Shown here: positions 1-10,231 of the stretch, piece after piece
Layout of the letters: every line of letters begins with the position of its first letter
Numbering within the stretch: position 1 is the first letter of the stretch
From: Paracoccaceae bacterium
GTDB taxonomy: Bacteria > Pseudomonadota > Alphaproteobacteria > Rhodobacterales > Rhodobacteraceae
NCBI GenBank assembly: GCA_027013095.1
Contig: JALUYI010000020.1
Span: forward strand, 176,971 to 240,970
Length of the DNA stretch: 64,000 nucleotides
Direction: 5' to 3'
Position numbers and translations under genes: made by a program
Notes under the pieces: generated by a model
The model's database searches: none
The model's input: the letters and a program-made list of their open reading frames with translations, nothing else
Told to the model about the DNA's origin: nothing

Positions 1-18
1 GACAATTGTCGGGCCGCA

Positions 19-1467
19 TTACTCCGCCAGACGCAGCACCAGATCCAGATCGAGGTTGCGTTCGACCGTGTCGGCAAGTGCCTCCAACGTTGTTTCGACC
101 TCACGCTGATAGTCAAACCCCGAGGTTTCAGCCCCCAGCGCCTGCAGATAGGCCTGCCGAAAACGGTTCGAGGCAAATAGCCCGTGAAGATAGCTGCCCT
201 GAACCCGGCCGTCACGCGATTGTGCCCCCTCGATTCGGTCATTCACCGACAGCCATCCTCGTGTGCAATCCGGCCCGGTCGTGGTCCCGATATGAATTTC
301 GTAACCGTCCAGCACCAGACCGTTTTGCAGGTACTCCGCCTTGACGTTGGCCAGGCTTTTCTCGGCCGTCATGCGGGTCACGATGTCGAGATGGCCCAAG
401 CCATCCACCCGTGCCGGCTGCCCGTCTAGCCCGTCGCTGTCGATGACCTCGCGCCCCAGCATCTGATAGCCGCCGCAGATGCCCAGAACATGCCCGCCGC
501 GCCTGATATGTGCCGCCAGATCAATGTCCCAGCCCTCGGCGCGGAAAAAGGCGAGATCCGCAATCGTCGATTTGGTGCCGGGAATCAGCACCAGATCGGC
601 CCCCGCGGGCAGGGGGTCGCCGGGCTCGATCATCTCGACGGTGACTCCCGGTTCCTGGCTGAGTGGATCGAGATCGTCGAAATTGGCGATCCGCGACAAC
701 CGGGGTACGGCGATCCGGAACCGCCCGTCGCCGGTTTTGCTGCGAATGTCCTGCGCGTCCTCGGACGGCAGCTTTCGCGCCGCACCAAACCACGGCATCA
801 CCCCGATGGCGTGCCAGCCGGTGCGCGAAACGATGTCGTCCAGCGCCGGTGAAAAAATCGCAAGGTCACCCCGGAACTTGTTGATGATAAACCCTTTTAT
901 TCGATCCCGGTCGGGTTTGGCCAGAACGGTTCTGGTGCCGACGAGTTGGGCAATGACGCCGCCGCGGTCGATATCTCCGACCAGCAGAACCGGCGCGTTG
1001 ACCGCCTCGGCAAAGCCCATATTGGCGATGTCCCCGGCGCGCAGATTGGTCTCGGCGGGGCTGCCGGCACCCTCGATCAGGACCAGATCGCTGGCCCGCT
1101 CGACCCGGTGGAAACTGTCCAGAATGGCGGTCATCAACTGCGGTTTGAAGCGCGCGTAATCCCGCGCCCGGACCGAATCCAGATATTTTCCCTGAAGGAT
1201 GACCGCCGCGCCGACCTCGCTCTGTGGTTTCAGGAGGACGGGGTTCAGGTCCGAATGGGCCTCGACCTTTGCTGCCATCGCCTGCAGGGCCTGCGCGCGC
1301 CCGATTTCGCCGCCATCAATGGTAACGGCGGCGTTGTTGGACATGTTTTGCGGCTTGAACGGCGAGACTGTCAGCCCGCGGCGCCAGAACGCCCGGCACA
1401 GCCCTGCAACAAGCAGCGACTTGCCGACATTCGAGCCGACACCCTGTATCATTATTTTTCTGCTCAT
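19..1467 (-). CDS. cobQ: Cobyric acid synthase (adenosylcobyric acid amidotransferase)
   Basis: Amidates the peripheral carboxylates of adenosylcobyrinic acid a,c-diamide in cobalamin synthesis, using glutamine and ATP. The N-terminal half is a dethiobiotin-synthetase-like ATPase with a P-loop GVGSNVGKS at residues 9-17 and the conserved PFKPQNMSNN stretch. The C-terminal half is a class I glutamine amidotransferase domain with the nucleophile in GICGGYQ (Cys near residue 331) and the partner His in SYLHG. 482 aa is the usual length. I chose the ATG at 1467 because a G-rich Shine-Dalgarno (GGGGGGAA) precedes it; an in-frame ATG ten codons upstream is possible. No other cobalamin gene lies in the window, so any operon mates are beyond the left edge. 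Confidence 0.95.
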   Translation of the reverse strand: MSRKIMIQGVGSNVGKSLLVAGLCRAFWRRGLTVSPFKPQNMSNNAAVTIDGGEIGRAQALQAMAAKVEAHSDLNPVLLKPQSEVGAAVILQGKYLDSVRARDYARFKPQLMTAILDSFHRVERASDLVLIEGAGSPAETNLRAGDIANMGFAEAVNAPVLLVGDIDRGGVIAQLVGTRTVLAKPDRDRIKGFIINKFRGDLAIFSPALDDIVSRTGWHAIGVMPWFGAARKLPSEDAQDIRSKTGDGRFRIAVPRLSRIANFDDLDPLSQEPGVTVEMIEPGDPLPAGADLVLIPGTKSTIADLAFFRAEGWDIDLAAHIRRGGHVLGICGGYQMLGREVIDSDGLDGQPARVDGLGHLDIVTRMTAEKSLANVKAEYLQNGLVLDGYEIHIGTTTGPDCTRGWLSVNDRIEGAQSRDGRVQGSYLHGLFASNRFRQAYLQALGAETSGFDYQREVETTLEALADTVERNLDLDLVLRLAE

Positions 1468-1534
1468 CGGGTTCCCCCCAAGGGTCACATTACCCAATCA
1501 CCCGAGGGGCAAAAGCAAAAAATGCAGCGTGGCG

Positions 1535-2554
1535 TCAAAGCGTCGTCAATTCCGCGCCCACCGGTTGCATCTGCTGTTTGGGCGGGGTCTCTCCGCGGGC
1601 AATGAACACGCTGGGGTGGATATATTCCGAGGGGTCCTGCAGGGGTTTGCGGCGTCGGCGGGACAGAAAGAACTTGGCAATCCCGCGGGTGCTGCCGTGG
1701 GCGGGGGCGGTTGGGTCGGTGGGAAAGCGCGCGCGCCAGCCGTTGGGCAGGGGCAGGCCGCACTCTTCGGCCCGTTCCAGCATCCAGACGAGCGGGATGT
1801 TTGACAGCGGTCTGGCGGCCTGAAACTTGCCAAGATGGCCGCCGACATCGGCATGGGCGCCGCGAAACCATGCCTGTTCGAGCCGCCCGTGCCAGTTTTT
1901 GTTGCTGCGCCAGAGGACCGGCGCAAAGGCATTGCGGGTTTCGTCCAGCGCCAGCGCCTGAAAGCCGTTGCGAGTGGTCTGCCCCAAGGCCTCGTTGTGA
2001 AAATCCACCGGCTGCGGTGCCAGACGCCAGAGAACCGGATACTGGATGCCCAGCGCCTTGACTGTATCCCAAACGCCGACCATCTGGATGCGCGTGTCCT
2101 GACAGCAATAGCGGCGCGAGAACGCCCGCATGGTGTCGCTGCGATTGGAGGCCCGGTAATAGCGGAACACCTGCCTGATATTGCTGACGGTAGCATGTTC
2201 CCGCCGCAACAGGCCGATCTGGTCGATCACGCCGGCCAATGAGCGCACCGCGTAGGCGCCGCGGGAAAAGCCGAACAGGTAGATCTGGTCTCCGGGATGA
2301 TAACGCGACGCGATAAAGCCATAGGCCCGCTGGATTTGCGCCGTGATCCCGCGCCCCGCGGCGATGTCGATCAGGCTGCCGAGACGGCACCACTGGATGC
2401 CTTCCTCATAAAGCAGCGAAAAGGTGGCGGAATGGGCCATGCCGCACAGCAGCTTGTAGGTCAGCCCGGCGTTGGTCTCCATCTGGGGGCTGAGGGTGCT
2501 GAGGGTGCCGTCCATGATGACGACATGTTTGATTGGCGTGCGGGTCATGTTCAT
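1535..2554 (-). CDS. DUF2235 alpha/beta-hydrolase protein
   Basis: 339 aa protein of the DUF2235 family, an alpha/beta-hydrolase group that includes Tle1-type phospholipase effectors of type VI secretion. It begins with the family's VVIMDGTLS segment (Asp followed by Gly-Thr) and has the nucleophile elbow GFSRG at residues 95-99, followed by AYAVRSLAG. The C-terminal part has the family-typical GAHADVGG segment. No signal peptide or membrane helix is seen, and no T6SS gene is nearby, so calling it an effector would be unsupported. It is divergent from the dienelactone hydrolase gene, with about 130 bp between. Start uncertain by two codons (ATG at 2554 or 2548). Confidence 0.82.
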   Translation of the reverse strand: MNMTRTPIKHVVIMDGTLSTLSPQMETNAGLTYKLLCGMAHSATFSLLYEEGIQWCRLGSLIDIAAGRGITAQIQRAYGFIASRYHPGDQIYLFGFSRGAYAVRSLAGVIDQIGLLRREHATVSNIRQVFRYYRASNRSDTMRAFSRRYCCQDTRIQMVGVWDTVKALGIQYPVLWRLAPQPVDFHNEALGQTTRNGFQALALDETRNAFAPVLWRSNKNWHGRLEQAWFRGAHADVGGHLGKFQAARPLSNIPLVWMLERAEECGLPLPNGWRARFPTDPTAPAHGSTRGIAKFFLSRRRRKPLQDPSEYIHPSVFIARGETPPKQQMQPVGAELTTL

Positions 2555-2685
2555 CAGATGGGGGGGATCGGGGCGGCAGGCAAATCAATTTTTCGCCACC
2601 GCCATGAATTTTTTGCTGGCATTTTCGTCAAATCCTTGCAAATCCGGGGCAAGGTTCGGGCCGGGGCCGGTGAGAGCGCGGGAAA

Positions 2686-3414
2686 ATGACGATGGACGGG
2701 TTTCAGAGCTTTGACTTTGATGGGCCGCTTGCGGCCGGCAAGCGGGTGACGCATCCGGTTTATTTTCGTGGCGAGGGTCCGCCCATTCTCGTTATTCAGG
2801 AGCTTCCGGGGATTGGGCCGCAGACGCTGGATCTGGCCGGAAAGATTGTCGATGCCGGATTTTCGGTTTATCTGCCACATCTTTTTGGACCGCTTGGCAG
2901 GGTCAGTTTTGCTGGCAATATCGCGCGACTGTTTTGTCTGCGGCGCGAGTATCATCTGTTTGCGAAAAACAAGGCAAGCCCGATCGTCAACTGGCTGCGC
3001 GCGCTCTGTCACGAGGTCCAGAGACGCAGTCGCCACAGCCGCATCGGCAGCGTTGGAATGTGCCTGACGGGTGGTTTTGCCCTGGCGTTGATGGCCGAAG
3101 ACGGGGTCGTGGCTGGGGTTGCTAGTCAGCCGTCCTTGCCGGTTTTTGACAACACCGCCCTGCAGATGAGCGACGCGGAAATTGCCGCAGCCAATGCAGG
3201 CATGAGCCAGACCGGCCCGGGTCTTGCCATGCGGTACGACGGGGATTTCATGTGTCGGGCCGCAAAAATGGAGGCGCTGAAGGCGGCGTTCGGCAATAAT
3301 GTGATCACAAAAACCATCCCCGGCAAGGGCCACTCGCTGTTGACGTTGGACTGGAGCGATGAGGCGTTCGAGACCATGATGAGCTATTTCAGGGATCGGT
3401 TCTCGACCGGGTGA
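2686..3414 (+). CDS. Dienelactone hydrolase family protein
   Basis: 242 aa cytoplasmic alpha/beta hydrolase of the DLH family, whose archetype opens dienelactones in chlorocatechol breakdown; many members have unknown substrates. The nucleophile motif GMCLTGG puts a cysteine (about residue 126) where DLH has its catalytic Cys. A Glu in IQELPG (about 39), an Asp in YDGD (about 186) and a His in GKGHSLL (about 216) fill the rest of the DLH active site. It stands alone on the plus strand upstream of valS with no aromatic-degradation genes beside it, so the true substrate cannot be guessed. Confidence 0.85.
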   Translation: MTMDGFQSFDFDGPLAAGKRVTHPVYFRGEGPPILVIQELPGIGPQTLDLAGKIVDAGFSVYLPHLFGPLGRVSFAGNIARLFCLRREYHLFAKNKASPIVNWLRALCHEVQRRSRHSRIGSVGMCLTGGFALALMAEDGVVAGVASQPSLPVFDNTALQMSDAEIAAANAGMSQTGPGLAMRYDGDFMCRAAKMEALKAAFGNNVITKTIPGKGHSLLTLDWSDEAFETMMSYFRDRFSTG

Positions 3415-3456
3415 CCCGCCGTCGGCTGTCACCGATGGCGCCGCTGTTGCGCAAAT

Positions 3457-3507
3457 GAGTATTTTCCCAAAGAAGAATCCACCGCCCCCTCTTTCCCTTG
3501 GGGGGCG
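3457..3507 (+). repeat. Intergenic motif copy A with GC hairpin
   Basis: Between the DLH gene and valS lies GAGTATTTnnnCAAAGAAGA (3457-3476), followed at 3483-3507 by an inverted repeat CGCCCCC/GGGGGCG with a loop of about 11 nt. The same motif recurs at 27181 and 33886. The hairpin has no T-run after it, so it is not a classical intrinsic terminator. Confidence 0.6.
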
Positions 3508-3559
3508 CGCGGGGTAAACAGCGCGGCAACGTGTTTTTTGACAAGCGGGACTGCCTCTG

Positions 3560-6500
3560 ATGCCGATGGAAAAGAATTTTGACGCCGCCAGATCCGAAGC
3601 GGCGATTTTCGCCAAATGGGAGGCCGCCGGGGCCTTTCGTGCGGGGGCCAATGCGTCGCGCGCGGAAACCTACTCGATCATGATCCCGCCGCCCAATGTG
3701 ACCGGCAGCCTGCATATGGGGCATGCGTTCAACAACACGCTGCAGGACATTCTGATCCGTTGGAAGCGGATGCAGGGTTATGACACGCTGTGGCAGCCGG
3801 GGCAGGATCATGCCGGGATCGCCACGCAGATGGTGGTTGAGCGGGAACTGGCCAAAGAGGGCCAAAAGCGCACCGATATGGGGCGCGCGGCATTCCTGGA
3901 AAAGGTCTGGGAGTGGAAGGAAAAATCCGGCGATACGATTATTAACCAGCTCAAGCGCCTCGGGGCGAGCTGTGATTGGGAGCGCAACGCCTTTACCATG
4001 TCGGGCAATTTTCCCGAGGCTGTCACCAAGGTTTTTGTCGAGCTTTATGACAAGGGGCTGATCTATCGGGGCAAGCGGCTGGTCAACTGGGACCCGCATT
4101 TTGAAACGGCGATTTCAGATCTTGAGGTCGAGAATATCGAAGTTGCTGGCCATATGTGGCATTTCAAATACCCGCTTGCCGGTGGCGAGACCTATGAATA
4201 TGTGGAAAAAGACGAGGATGGCAACGTCACGCTGCGTGAGACGCGGGACTATATCTCGATTGCCACGACCCGGCCCGAAACCATGCTGGGCGACGGGGCG
4301 GTTGCGGTACATCCCAGCGATGAACGCTATGCGCCCATTGTCGGCAAACTCTGTGAAATTCCGGTGGGGCCAAAGGAGCACCGCCGCCTGATCCCGATCA
4401 TCACCGATGAATATCCCGACCCCGAATTCGGCTCGGGCGCGGTCAAGATCACCGGCGCGCATGATTTCAACGACTATCAGGTGGCGCGGCGTGCAGGTAT
4501 TCCGATGTATCGGCTGTTGGATGCCAGGGGGGCGATGCGCGACGATGGAGCGCCTTACGCTGAGGCGGCGACAGTGGCGATGGCAGTGGCCCGGGGTGAG
4601 CGCCGCCTGACCGAGGCTGAGGCCGATGCGATCAACCTTGTTCCCGACGATCTGCGCGGCCTTGACCGGTTTGACGCGCGCGAACGGGTTATCCGGCAGA
4701 TCACCGACGAGGGGCTGGCGGTGATGGTGACCGATGACGATGGCAACGCCGTGCCGCTGGTCGAGGACAAGCCGATCATGCAGCCCTTTGGCGACCGCTC
4801 GAAAGTGGTGATCGAGCCGATGCTGACGGATCAGTGGTTCGTTGATACCGCCGAGATCGTCAAACCCGCGCTTGATGCGGTGCGTGAGGGACGGGTCAAG
4901 ATTTTGCCCGAGAGCGGCGAGAAGGTCTATTATCATTGGCTGGAAAATATCGAGCCGTGGTGCATCAGTCGCCAACTGTGGTGGGGGCATCAGATCCCGG
5001 TTTGGTATGGGCTAAATGTTTTCAGGAACCTCGACCCTGTTGCTGCAGGAGATTTCGATAATATTTCTCTCGGCGGAATGCTTATGCCTGACGGAACAGT
5101 TCAAGCGGGAGAGGTGTATCGTTGCGGCGCTGGTTTTGAAGCGGCTGCAAAACAGTTTGAATCCGATCTTAGCGGAAGGCCTTGGCCGTTTAATAGCCTG
5201 AAAGTCATTGAAGTGTCTTCAAAAGAAGAAGCTCTTGATCGATTGGTTTCTGGTTTTGCGGAATACTCCAACACCCAGAACGCAGGTTCACTTGTTTATC
5301 CGGTATGGCGCGACCCCGACGTGCTGGACACCTGGTTCTCGTCCGGTCTTTGGCCCATCGGCACGCTTGGTTGGCCCGATGAGACGCCGGAGCTGGAAAA
5401 ATACTTTCCGACCTCGGTTCTGATCACCGGACAGGACATCCTGTTTTTCTGGGTTGCGCGGATGATGATGATGCAGCTTGCCGTTGTTGGCGAGATCCCG
5501 TTTCACGACGTTTATCTGCATGGTCTGGTGCGCGACGCCAAGGGCAAGAAGATGTCGAAATCAACCGGAAATGTGATTGATCCGCTTGAAATCATTGATG
5601 AATACGGGGCTGACGCGCTGAGGTTCACCAATGCGGCGATGGCCTCGCTTGGCGGGGTTCTCAAGATCGACATGGCCCGGATCGAGGGCTATCGCAACTT
5701 TGGCACCAAGCTGTGGAATGCGGCGCGGTTTGCCGAGATGAATGACTGTCGCCCCGATCCCGCGTTTGACCCCAAGTCGGCCCGCCAGACGGTGAATAAA
5801 TGGATCATCGGTGAAACCGCGCGGCTGCGCGAGGCGGTGGATGGCGCGCTTGACCAATACCGTTTCAATGATGCGGCAAGCGCGCTTTACGCCCATGTCT
5901 GGGGCAAGGTTTGTGACTGGTATGTTGAGCTGGCCAAGCCCCTGTTTCAGGGCGAGGACGAGGCCGCGAAAACCGAAACCCGCGCCACGATGGCTTGGGC
6001 GATCGACCAATGCCTGATCCTGTTGCATCCGATCATGCCGTTTATCACCGAGCAGCTGTGGGGCGATATTGCACCGCGCGAAAAACTGCTGGTTCACGCC
6101 GATTGGCCCGTCTATTGCGCTGCCGATCTGGTAGATGCACAGGCCGACCAAGAGATGAATTGGGTCATTTCGCTGATTGAAAAGGTGCGCTCGGTGCGGG
6201 CGGAGATGCACGTTCCGGCGGGGGCGAAAATTGACATGATCCTCCTTGATCTGGACGCGGCGGGGCAGGCGGCGCTGGCCGAGAATCTGGCGATGATCCG
6301 GCGGCTGGCCCGTTTGCAGGATGTGCGCGGCGCCAACGTGCCCCCCAAGGGGGCGGTGACGATTGCGCTGGAGGGGGGCACGGTCTGCCTGCCCTTGGCC
6401 GGAGTGATCGACATTGCCGCAGAACAGGCGCGCCTGAAAAAGGCGCTGGACAAGCTGAACAAGGAAATGGCGGGGCTGAATGCCAAGCTCTCCAACGAAA

Positions 6501-6619
6501 AATTCCTCTCGCGGGCGCCAGCCGATGTCGTGGACGCCCAGCGTGCGCGCGTGGCGGCGCTGGATGAGGAAAAGGCGACGCTGGCCGCGGCGCTAAAGCG
6601 GGTGTTGGCGCTGCAATAA
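3560..6619 (+). CDS. valS: Valyl-tRNA synthetase
   Basis: Charges tRNA-Val. Class I signature HMGH at residues 52-55 within [12 protein letters not shown], and KMSKS at 664-668. The CP1 editing domain ([10 protein letters not shown] region) follows, then the anticodon-binding domain and a C-terminal coiled-coil arm ending ALKRVLALQ. 1019 aa is long for the family. The extra length is mostly a stretch around residues 485-582, between [11 protein letters not shown] and the [11 protein letters not shown] motif. That stretch is encoded by visibly A+T-richer DNA (about 5010-5310) than the rest of the gene, but the frame is open and all catalytic motifs are intact, so the enzyme should be functional. 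ATG at 3560 or 3566 could start. Confidence 0.97.
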   Translation: MPMEKNFDAARSEAAIFAKWEAAGAFRAGANASRAETYSIMIPPPNVTGSLHMGHAFNNTLQDILIRWKRMQGYDTLWQPGQDHAGIATQMVVERELAKEGQKRTDMGRAAFLEKVWEWKEKSGDTIINQLKRLGASCDWERNAFTMSGNFPEAVTKVFVELYDKGLIYRGKRLVNWDPHFETAISDLEVENIEVAGHMWHFKYPLAGGETYEYVEKDEDGNVTLRETRDYISIATTRPETMLGDGAVAVHPSDERYAPIVGKLCEIPVGPKEHRRLIPIITDEYPDPEFGSGAVKITGAHDFNDYQVARRAGIPMYRLLDARGAMRDDGAPYAEAATVAMAVARGERRLTEAEADAINLVPDDLRGLDRFDARERVIRQITDEGLAVMVTDDDGNAVPLVEDKPIMQPFGDRSKVVIEPMLTDQWFVDTAEIVKPALDAVREGRVKILPESGEKVYYHWLENIEPWCISRQLWWGHQIPVWYGLNVFRNLDPVAAGDFDNISLGGMLMPDGTVQAGEVYRCGAGFEAAAKQFESDLSGRPWPFNSLKVIEVSSKEEALDRLVSGFAEYSNTQNAGSLVYPVWRDPDVLDTWFSSGLWPIGTLGWPDETPELEKYFPTSVLITGQDILFFWVARMMMMQLAVVGEIPFHDVYLHGLVRDAKGKKMSKSTGNVIDPLEIIDEYGADALRFTNAAMASLGGVLKIDMARIEGYRNFGTKLWNAARFAEMNDCRPDPAFDPKSARQTVNKWIIGETARLREAVDGALDQYRFNDAASALYAHVWGKVCDWYVELAKPLFQGEDEAAKTETRATMAWAIDQCLILLHPIMPFITEQLWGDIAPREKLLVHADWPVYCAADLVDAQADQEMNWVISLIEKVRSVRAEMHVPAGAKIDMILLDLDAAGQAALAENLAMIRRLARLQDVRGANVPPKGAVTIALEGGTVCLPLAGVIDIAAEQARLKKALDKLNKEMAGLNAKLSNEKFLSRAPADVVDAQRARVAALDEEKATLAAALKRVLALQ

Positions 6620-6770
6620 CACGTTTTGGCAAATGGTCGTGACGCCACAGGTCCGGCGCCGGCCCCTCTGACCTGCGGTTTCGTTACGTACCGTGCTGGT
6701 CTTGGCCGTTGCTTTTCAGTGCTCTTTGGCGTCTTCTGGGGCGCAGAAGAGTCTGAACAGCGACGGGAAC

Positions 6771-8612
6771 ATGGCACAAGGCAGCAGCGGAAAGACCCTT
6801 GGCAGACGACCCCTCAGGATCGGCGGTGCCAGCGGCTTTTGGGGGGATGCTGCGCTGGCCACGGCGCAGCTGCTGCAGGCGGGCGGCCTTGATTTTATCG
6901 TCTATGATTACCTTGCCGAGATCACCATGGCGATTCTGGCGCGGGCCCGGGCGCGGGACCCGGCGGCGGGTTATGCCACCGATTTTCTGACCGGCGCGAT
7001 GACGGCCCAGAACCTTGGCGAGATTTCCCGGCAGGGTGTGCGCATTCTCAGCAACGCGGGGGGCGTGAACCCTGTGGCCTGCGCGGCGGCGCTGCGCGCG
7101 CGGATCGCGGCCGCAGGGCTGGACCTTCGGGTGGCCACGGTCACGGGGGACGACCTGATGGGGCAGGTCGACGAGATCCGACGCTGCGCACCGTCTGAGA
7201 TGTTCTCGGGCGCGGCGTTCCCCGATCCGCGGCGGATTGTCAGCATCAACGCCTATCTTGGGGCGTTCCCGATCAAGGCGGCGCTGGATGCGGGGGCCGA
7301 TATCGTGGTCACCGGGCGCTCGGTGGATAGCGCGGTGACGCTGGCGGCGGCGGCGCATCAGTTTGGCTGGCGCCCCGAGGATCTGGACCAGCTGGCCGGT
7401 GGTGCTCTGGCCGGGCATATTCTGGAGTGCGGCACCCAAGCCACCGGCGGCAACTTTACCGACTGGCGGCCCGAGCCCGCGTTTTACGCCGATATGGGCT
7501 ATCCTATTGCCGAGATTTTCGCGGACGGCAGTTTCGATCTGACCAAGCCCACGGGCAGCGCTGGACTGGTCAGTCGCGCGACGGTGGCCGAGCAGATGGT
7601 TTACGAGATCGGAGACCCGGCGGCCTATGTCCTGCCCGATGTGGTTTGCGATTTGACCGAGGTGACGATCACGGATATCGGCAAGGATCGGGTTCACGTC
7701 AAAGGCGCGCGGGGTGTCTCGGTGCCGGGCAGCCTCAAGACCTGTCTGACATGGCAGGATGGCTATCGTGGCGGGCAGTTTTTCACCTATTATGCGCCAC
7801 AGGCTGCGGCCCGAGCGCGAACTTTTGCCAAGGCTGCCCTGCAGCGCGCCCGGGCGTCGCTGGCGCGTCAGGGTCTGGTCGATTTTAGCCATGTAAGTCT
7901 GGAGGTGCTGGGCACGCAATCCCAGTTTGGCGCGTTTGCCAAGGGGGGCGATGAGGCGCGCGAGGTGGTCCTGAAGCTGGCCGCGCGCCACCCCGAGAAA
8001 GAGGGAATTGAGACCCTCCTCCGCGAGGCAACCGGGCTGGGTCTGGCAGCGCCGCCCGGCCTTTCGGGTTTCGCCGGAACCCGCCCCCGCCCGTCGCCGG
8101 TGCTGGCGCTTTTTTCGTTTCTGACGCCAAAGCACAAGCTTGCAATCAAGGTGCATGTGGACGCGGGCGAAATTCCGTTTCGGCCCCCGACCCAAGGCGA
8201 GACGACCGCTGCGCCCGTTCGGCCAACGCCCGCGCCACCCGCGCCGCCGGCGGTGTCGCAGCGCCATCGGGTCCCCCTTGTTCGGCTGGCTTGGGGGCGC
8301 AGCGGGGACAAGGGCGACAGCGTCAATATCGGCTTGATTGCCCGCGACCCCACCTTTTTGCCGTGGATATGGGCGGCGCTCGATACTGCTTTTTTGCGCC
8401 GGACCTTTGGTCATTTTCTGGCCGATGACGCCGAGATCCGGCGCTATCACCTGCCGGGTATCAACGCCATGAACATTCTACTGTCGCGGGTTCTGGAGGG
8501 TGGCGGCACCAGCAGTCTGCGCAATGACCCGCAGGGCAAGGGCTATGCAGGGCTGCTCTTGGCTGGCGAGATCGAGCTGCCGGTGGGGTTTCCGGAAAAG
8601 GGCCAATGCTGA
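6771..8612 (+). CDS. AtuA-like acyclic terpene utilisation family protein (DUF1446)
   Basis: 613 aa. The first ~450 residues are the DUF1446 domain (RIGGASGFWGD start, then a long region including ILSNAGGVNP). The last ~110 residues form the second AtuA domain (LAWGRSGDKGDSVNIGLIAR to the C-terminus), joined by a proline/alanine-rich linker. In Pseudomonas, atuA is required for growth on acyclic terpenes such as citronellol, but its reaction is unknown. It overlaps the downstream carboxyltransferase gene by 7 nt and leads the six-gene acyl-CoA cluster. I chose the ATG at 6771; an in-frame GTG at 6693 would add 26 residues that look non-coding. Confidence 0.85.
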   Translation: MAQGSSGKTLGRRPLRIGGASGFWGDAALATAQLLQAGGLDFIVYDYLAEITMAILARARARDPAAGYATDFLTGAMTAQNLGEISRQGVRILSNAGGVNPVACAAALRARIAAAGLDLRVATVTGDDLMGQVDEIRRCAPSEMFSGAAFPDPRRIVSINAYLGAFPIKAALDAGADIVVTGRSVDSAVTLAAAAHQFGWRPEDLDQLAGGALAGHILECGTQATGGNFTDWRPEPAFYADMGYPIAEIFADGSFDLTKPTGSAGLVSRATVAEQMVYEIGDPAAYVLPDVVCDLTEVTITDIGKDRVHVKGARGVSVPGSLKTCLTWQDGYRGGQFFTYYAPQAAARARTFAKAALQRARASLARQGLVDFSHVSLEVLGTQSQFGAFAKGGDEAREVVLKLAARHPEKEGIETLLREATGLGLAAPPGLSGFAGTRPRPSPVLALFSFLTPKHKLAIKVHVDAGEIPFRPPTQGETTAAPVRPTPAPPAPPAVSQRHRVPLVRLAWGRSGDKGDSVNIGLIARDPTFLPWIWAALDTAFLRRTFGHFLADDAEIRRYHLPGINAMNILLSRVLEGGGTSSLRNDPQGKGYAGLLLAGEIELPVGFPEKGQC

Positions 8613-10231
8613 TGCCGTTCAACAGCCAGATCAATCGGAAATCGCCCGAGTTTCAGAACAATCGCCGCGACATGCTGGCGCTTGTGGACAAGATGCGGGC
8701 GCTAGAAGCGCGCGCTGCCCAGCGTTCGGAACAACGCCGCCCGGTCTTTGATCGTCGCGGCCAACTGTCCCCGCGTGAGCGCCTTTCGGCGCTGATCGAT
8801 CCGGGGATGCCGTTTCTGGAGCTGTTCAACATGGCCGGCTATCTGGTGGACGACCCCGAGCCTGCGACCAGTATTCCCGGGGCAAGCATGTTGACCGGAA
8901 TCGGCTTTGTCTCGGGGGTGCGCTGTCTGGTCTTTGTCGATGATTCCGGCATCAATGCCGGTGCCAGCACCGCCAAATCGGTTGAAAAGGCGCTGGCCGC
9001 ACTGGCCGTGGCCGAGCGTCAAAAGCTGCCGTTCGTGCATTGCGTCGAGAGCGCGGGGGCAAATCTCATGGCTTATACGGCCGAGCTTTGGGCGCATGGA
9101 GGGGGCATGTTTGCCGGGCTTGCACGCCTCTCGGCGGCGGGGATTCCGGTGATCACCGTTCTGCATGGCGCCGCAACCGCGGGCGGGGCCTATCAGCCGG
9201 GCCTCAGCGATTATGTGATCGGGGTCCGGGGCAACGGCATGGCGATGCTGGCGGGAGCGGCGCTGGTCTATGCGGCCACCGGCGAAAAGGCCGAGGATCA
9301 GGCCCTTGGTGGTGCCGAGATGCACGCAGAAACAACGGGGCTAGTGGATTATCTGGCCGAGGACGACGCCGACGCGCTGCGGATCGCGCGTCAGGTCGTT
9401 GGCGGGCTGGACTGGAACCGGGGCCTTGATTTGCCCCGCGTCAGCGGCGCGCCCGCGCCCGGACTCGACGCGGCCGATCTGGCTGGCGTGGTGCCCTGCG
9501 ATACGCGCCGCTCCTATGATGCCCGCGAGGTTGCCGCGCGGCTGGTCGATGACGGCCATTTGCAGGCGTTCAAGGCCGATTACGGCCCGGCAACCCTGTG
9601 TTTGCAGGCGCGCCTTTCGGGTCATGCCATCGGTATCGTGGCCAATAACGGCCCTCTGGATCCCGACGGGGCCGCCAAGGCAACGCAATTCCTGCAACTG
9701 ATGGATCAGGCGGGCACGCCGGTTGTGTTTCTGAACAACACCACCGGCTATATGGTTGGTCTGCAGTCCGAGCGCGCCGGAATGATCAAGCACGGTGCCA
9801 AGATGATTCAGGCGGTTACGAATATCCGCGTGAGCAAGATTGCGCTTTATATCGGGGCCAGCTTTGGCGCTGGCAACTATGGCATGTGCGGTCTCGCCTT
9901 TCGTCCCGATTTCCTGTTCACATGGCCCAATGCGCGCACCGGGGTCATGGGCGGCGAGCAGGCGGCGCTGACCATGGAGCAGGTGGCTCGGAATGCCGCC
10001 CGGCGCAAGGGGACCCGGCTGGACCCCGACAGGATGGCCACCGAGCGGGCGCGGATCACGGCCCATTTCGACGCCCAGTCGGACGCCTTTTTTACCTCGG
10101 GGCGGCTGCTGGACCACGGCATGATCGACCCTCGGGACAGCCGCCGGGTGATTGCCTTTTGTCTTGAGACTTGCCGCGAAGCGCGGGCGCGGCGCCTTAA
10201 TCCCAACAGTTTTGGCGTGGTGCGGCCATGA
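8606..10231 (+). CDS. Biotin-dependent acyl-CoA carboxylase, carboxyltransferase (beta) subunit
   Basis: 541 aa carboxyltransferase with tandem crotonase-like halves, of the methylcrotonyl/geranyl-CoA carboxylase type (AtuC/LiuB). It transfers carboxyl from carboxybiotin to an acyl-CoA. Visible marks are the N-terminal RGQLSPRERLSALIDPG, the oxyanion-hole region HGAATAGGAYQPG and the second-half segment NNTTGYMVG with GASFGAGNYGMCG. The neighbouring AtuA-like gene makes a branched or terpenoid enoyl-CoA substrate more likely than propionyl-CoA; this is inference. Its start overlaps the upstream stop, and its own stop overlaps the alpha-subunit ATG (ATGA), so the three genes should be translationally coupled. 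Confidence 0.92.
   Translation: MLMPFNSQINRKSPEFQNNRRDMLALVDKMRALEARAAQRSEQRRPVFDRRGQLSPRERLSALIDPGMPFLELFNMAGYLVDDPEPATSIPGASMLTGIGFVSGVRCLVFVDDSGINAGASTAKSVEKALAALAVAERQKLPFVHCVESAGANLMAYTAELWAHGGGMFAGLARLSAAGIPVITVLHGAATAGGAYQPGLSDYVIGVRGNGMAMLAGAALVYAATGEKAEDQALGGAEMHAETTGLVDYLAEDDADALRIARQVVGGLDWNRGLDLPRVSGAPAPGLDAADLAGVVPCDTRRSYDAREVAARLVDDGHLQAFKADYGPATLCLQARLSGHAIGIVANNGPLDPDGAAKATQFLQLMDQAGTPVVFLNNTTGYMVGLQSERAGMIKHGAKMIQAVTNIRVSKIALYIGASFGAGNYGMCGLAFRPDFLFTWPNARTGVMGGEQAALTMEQVARNAARRKGTRLDPDRMATERARITAHFDAQSDAFFTSGRLLDHGMIDPRDSRRVIAFCLETCREARARRLNPNSFGVVRP

Noticed and set aside
6684..8450. Long minus-strand open frame (588 codons) opposite the AtuA-like gene
   Set aside because: Arg/Gly/Gln-rich antisense shadow typical of GC-rich coding DNA; the plus strand has a coherent family protein.
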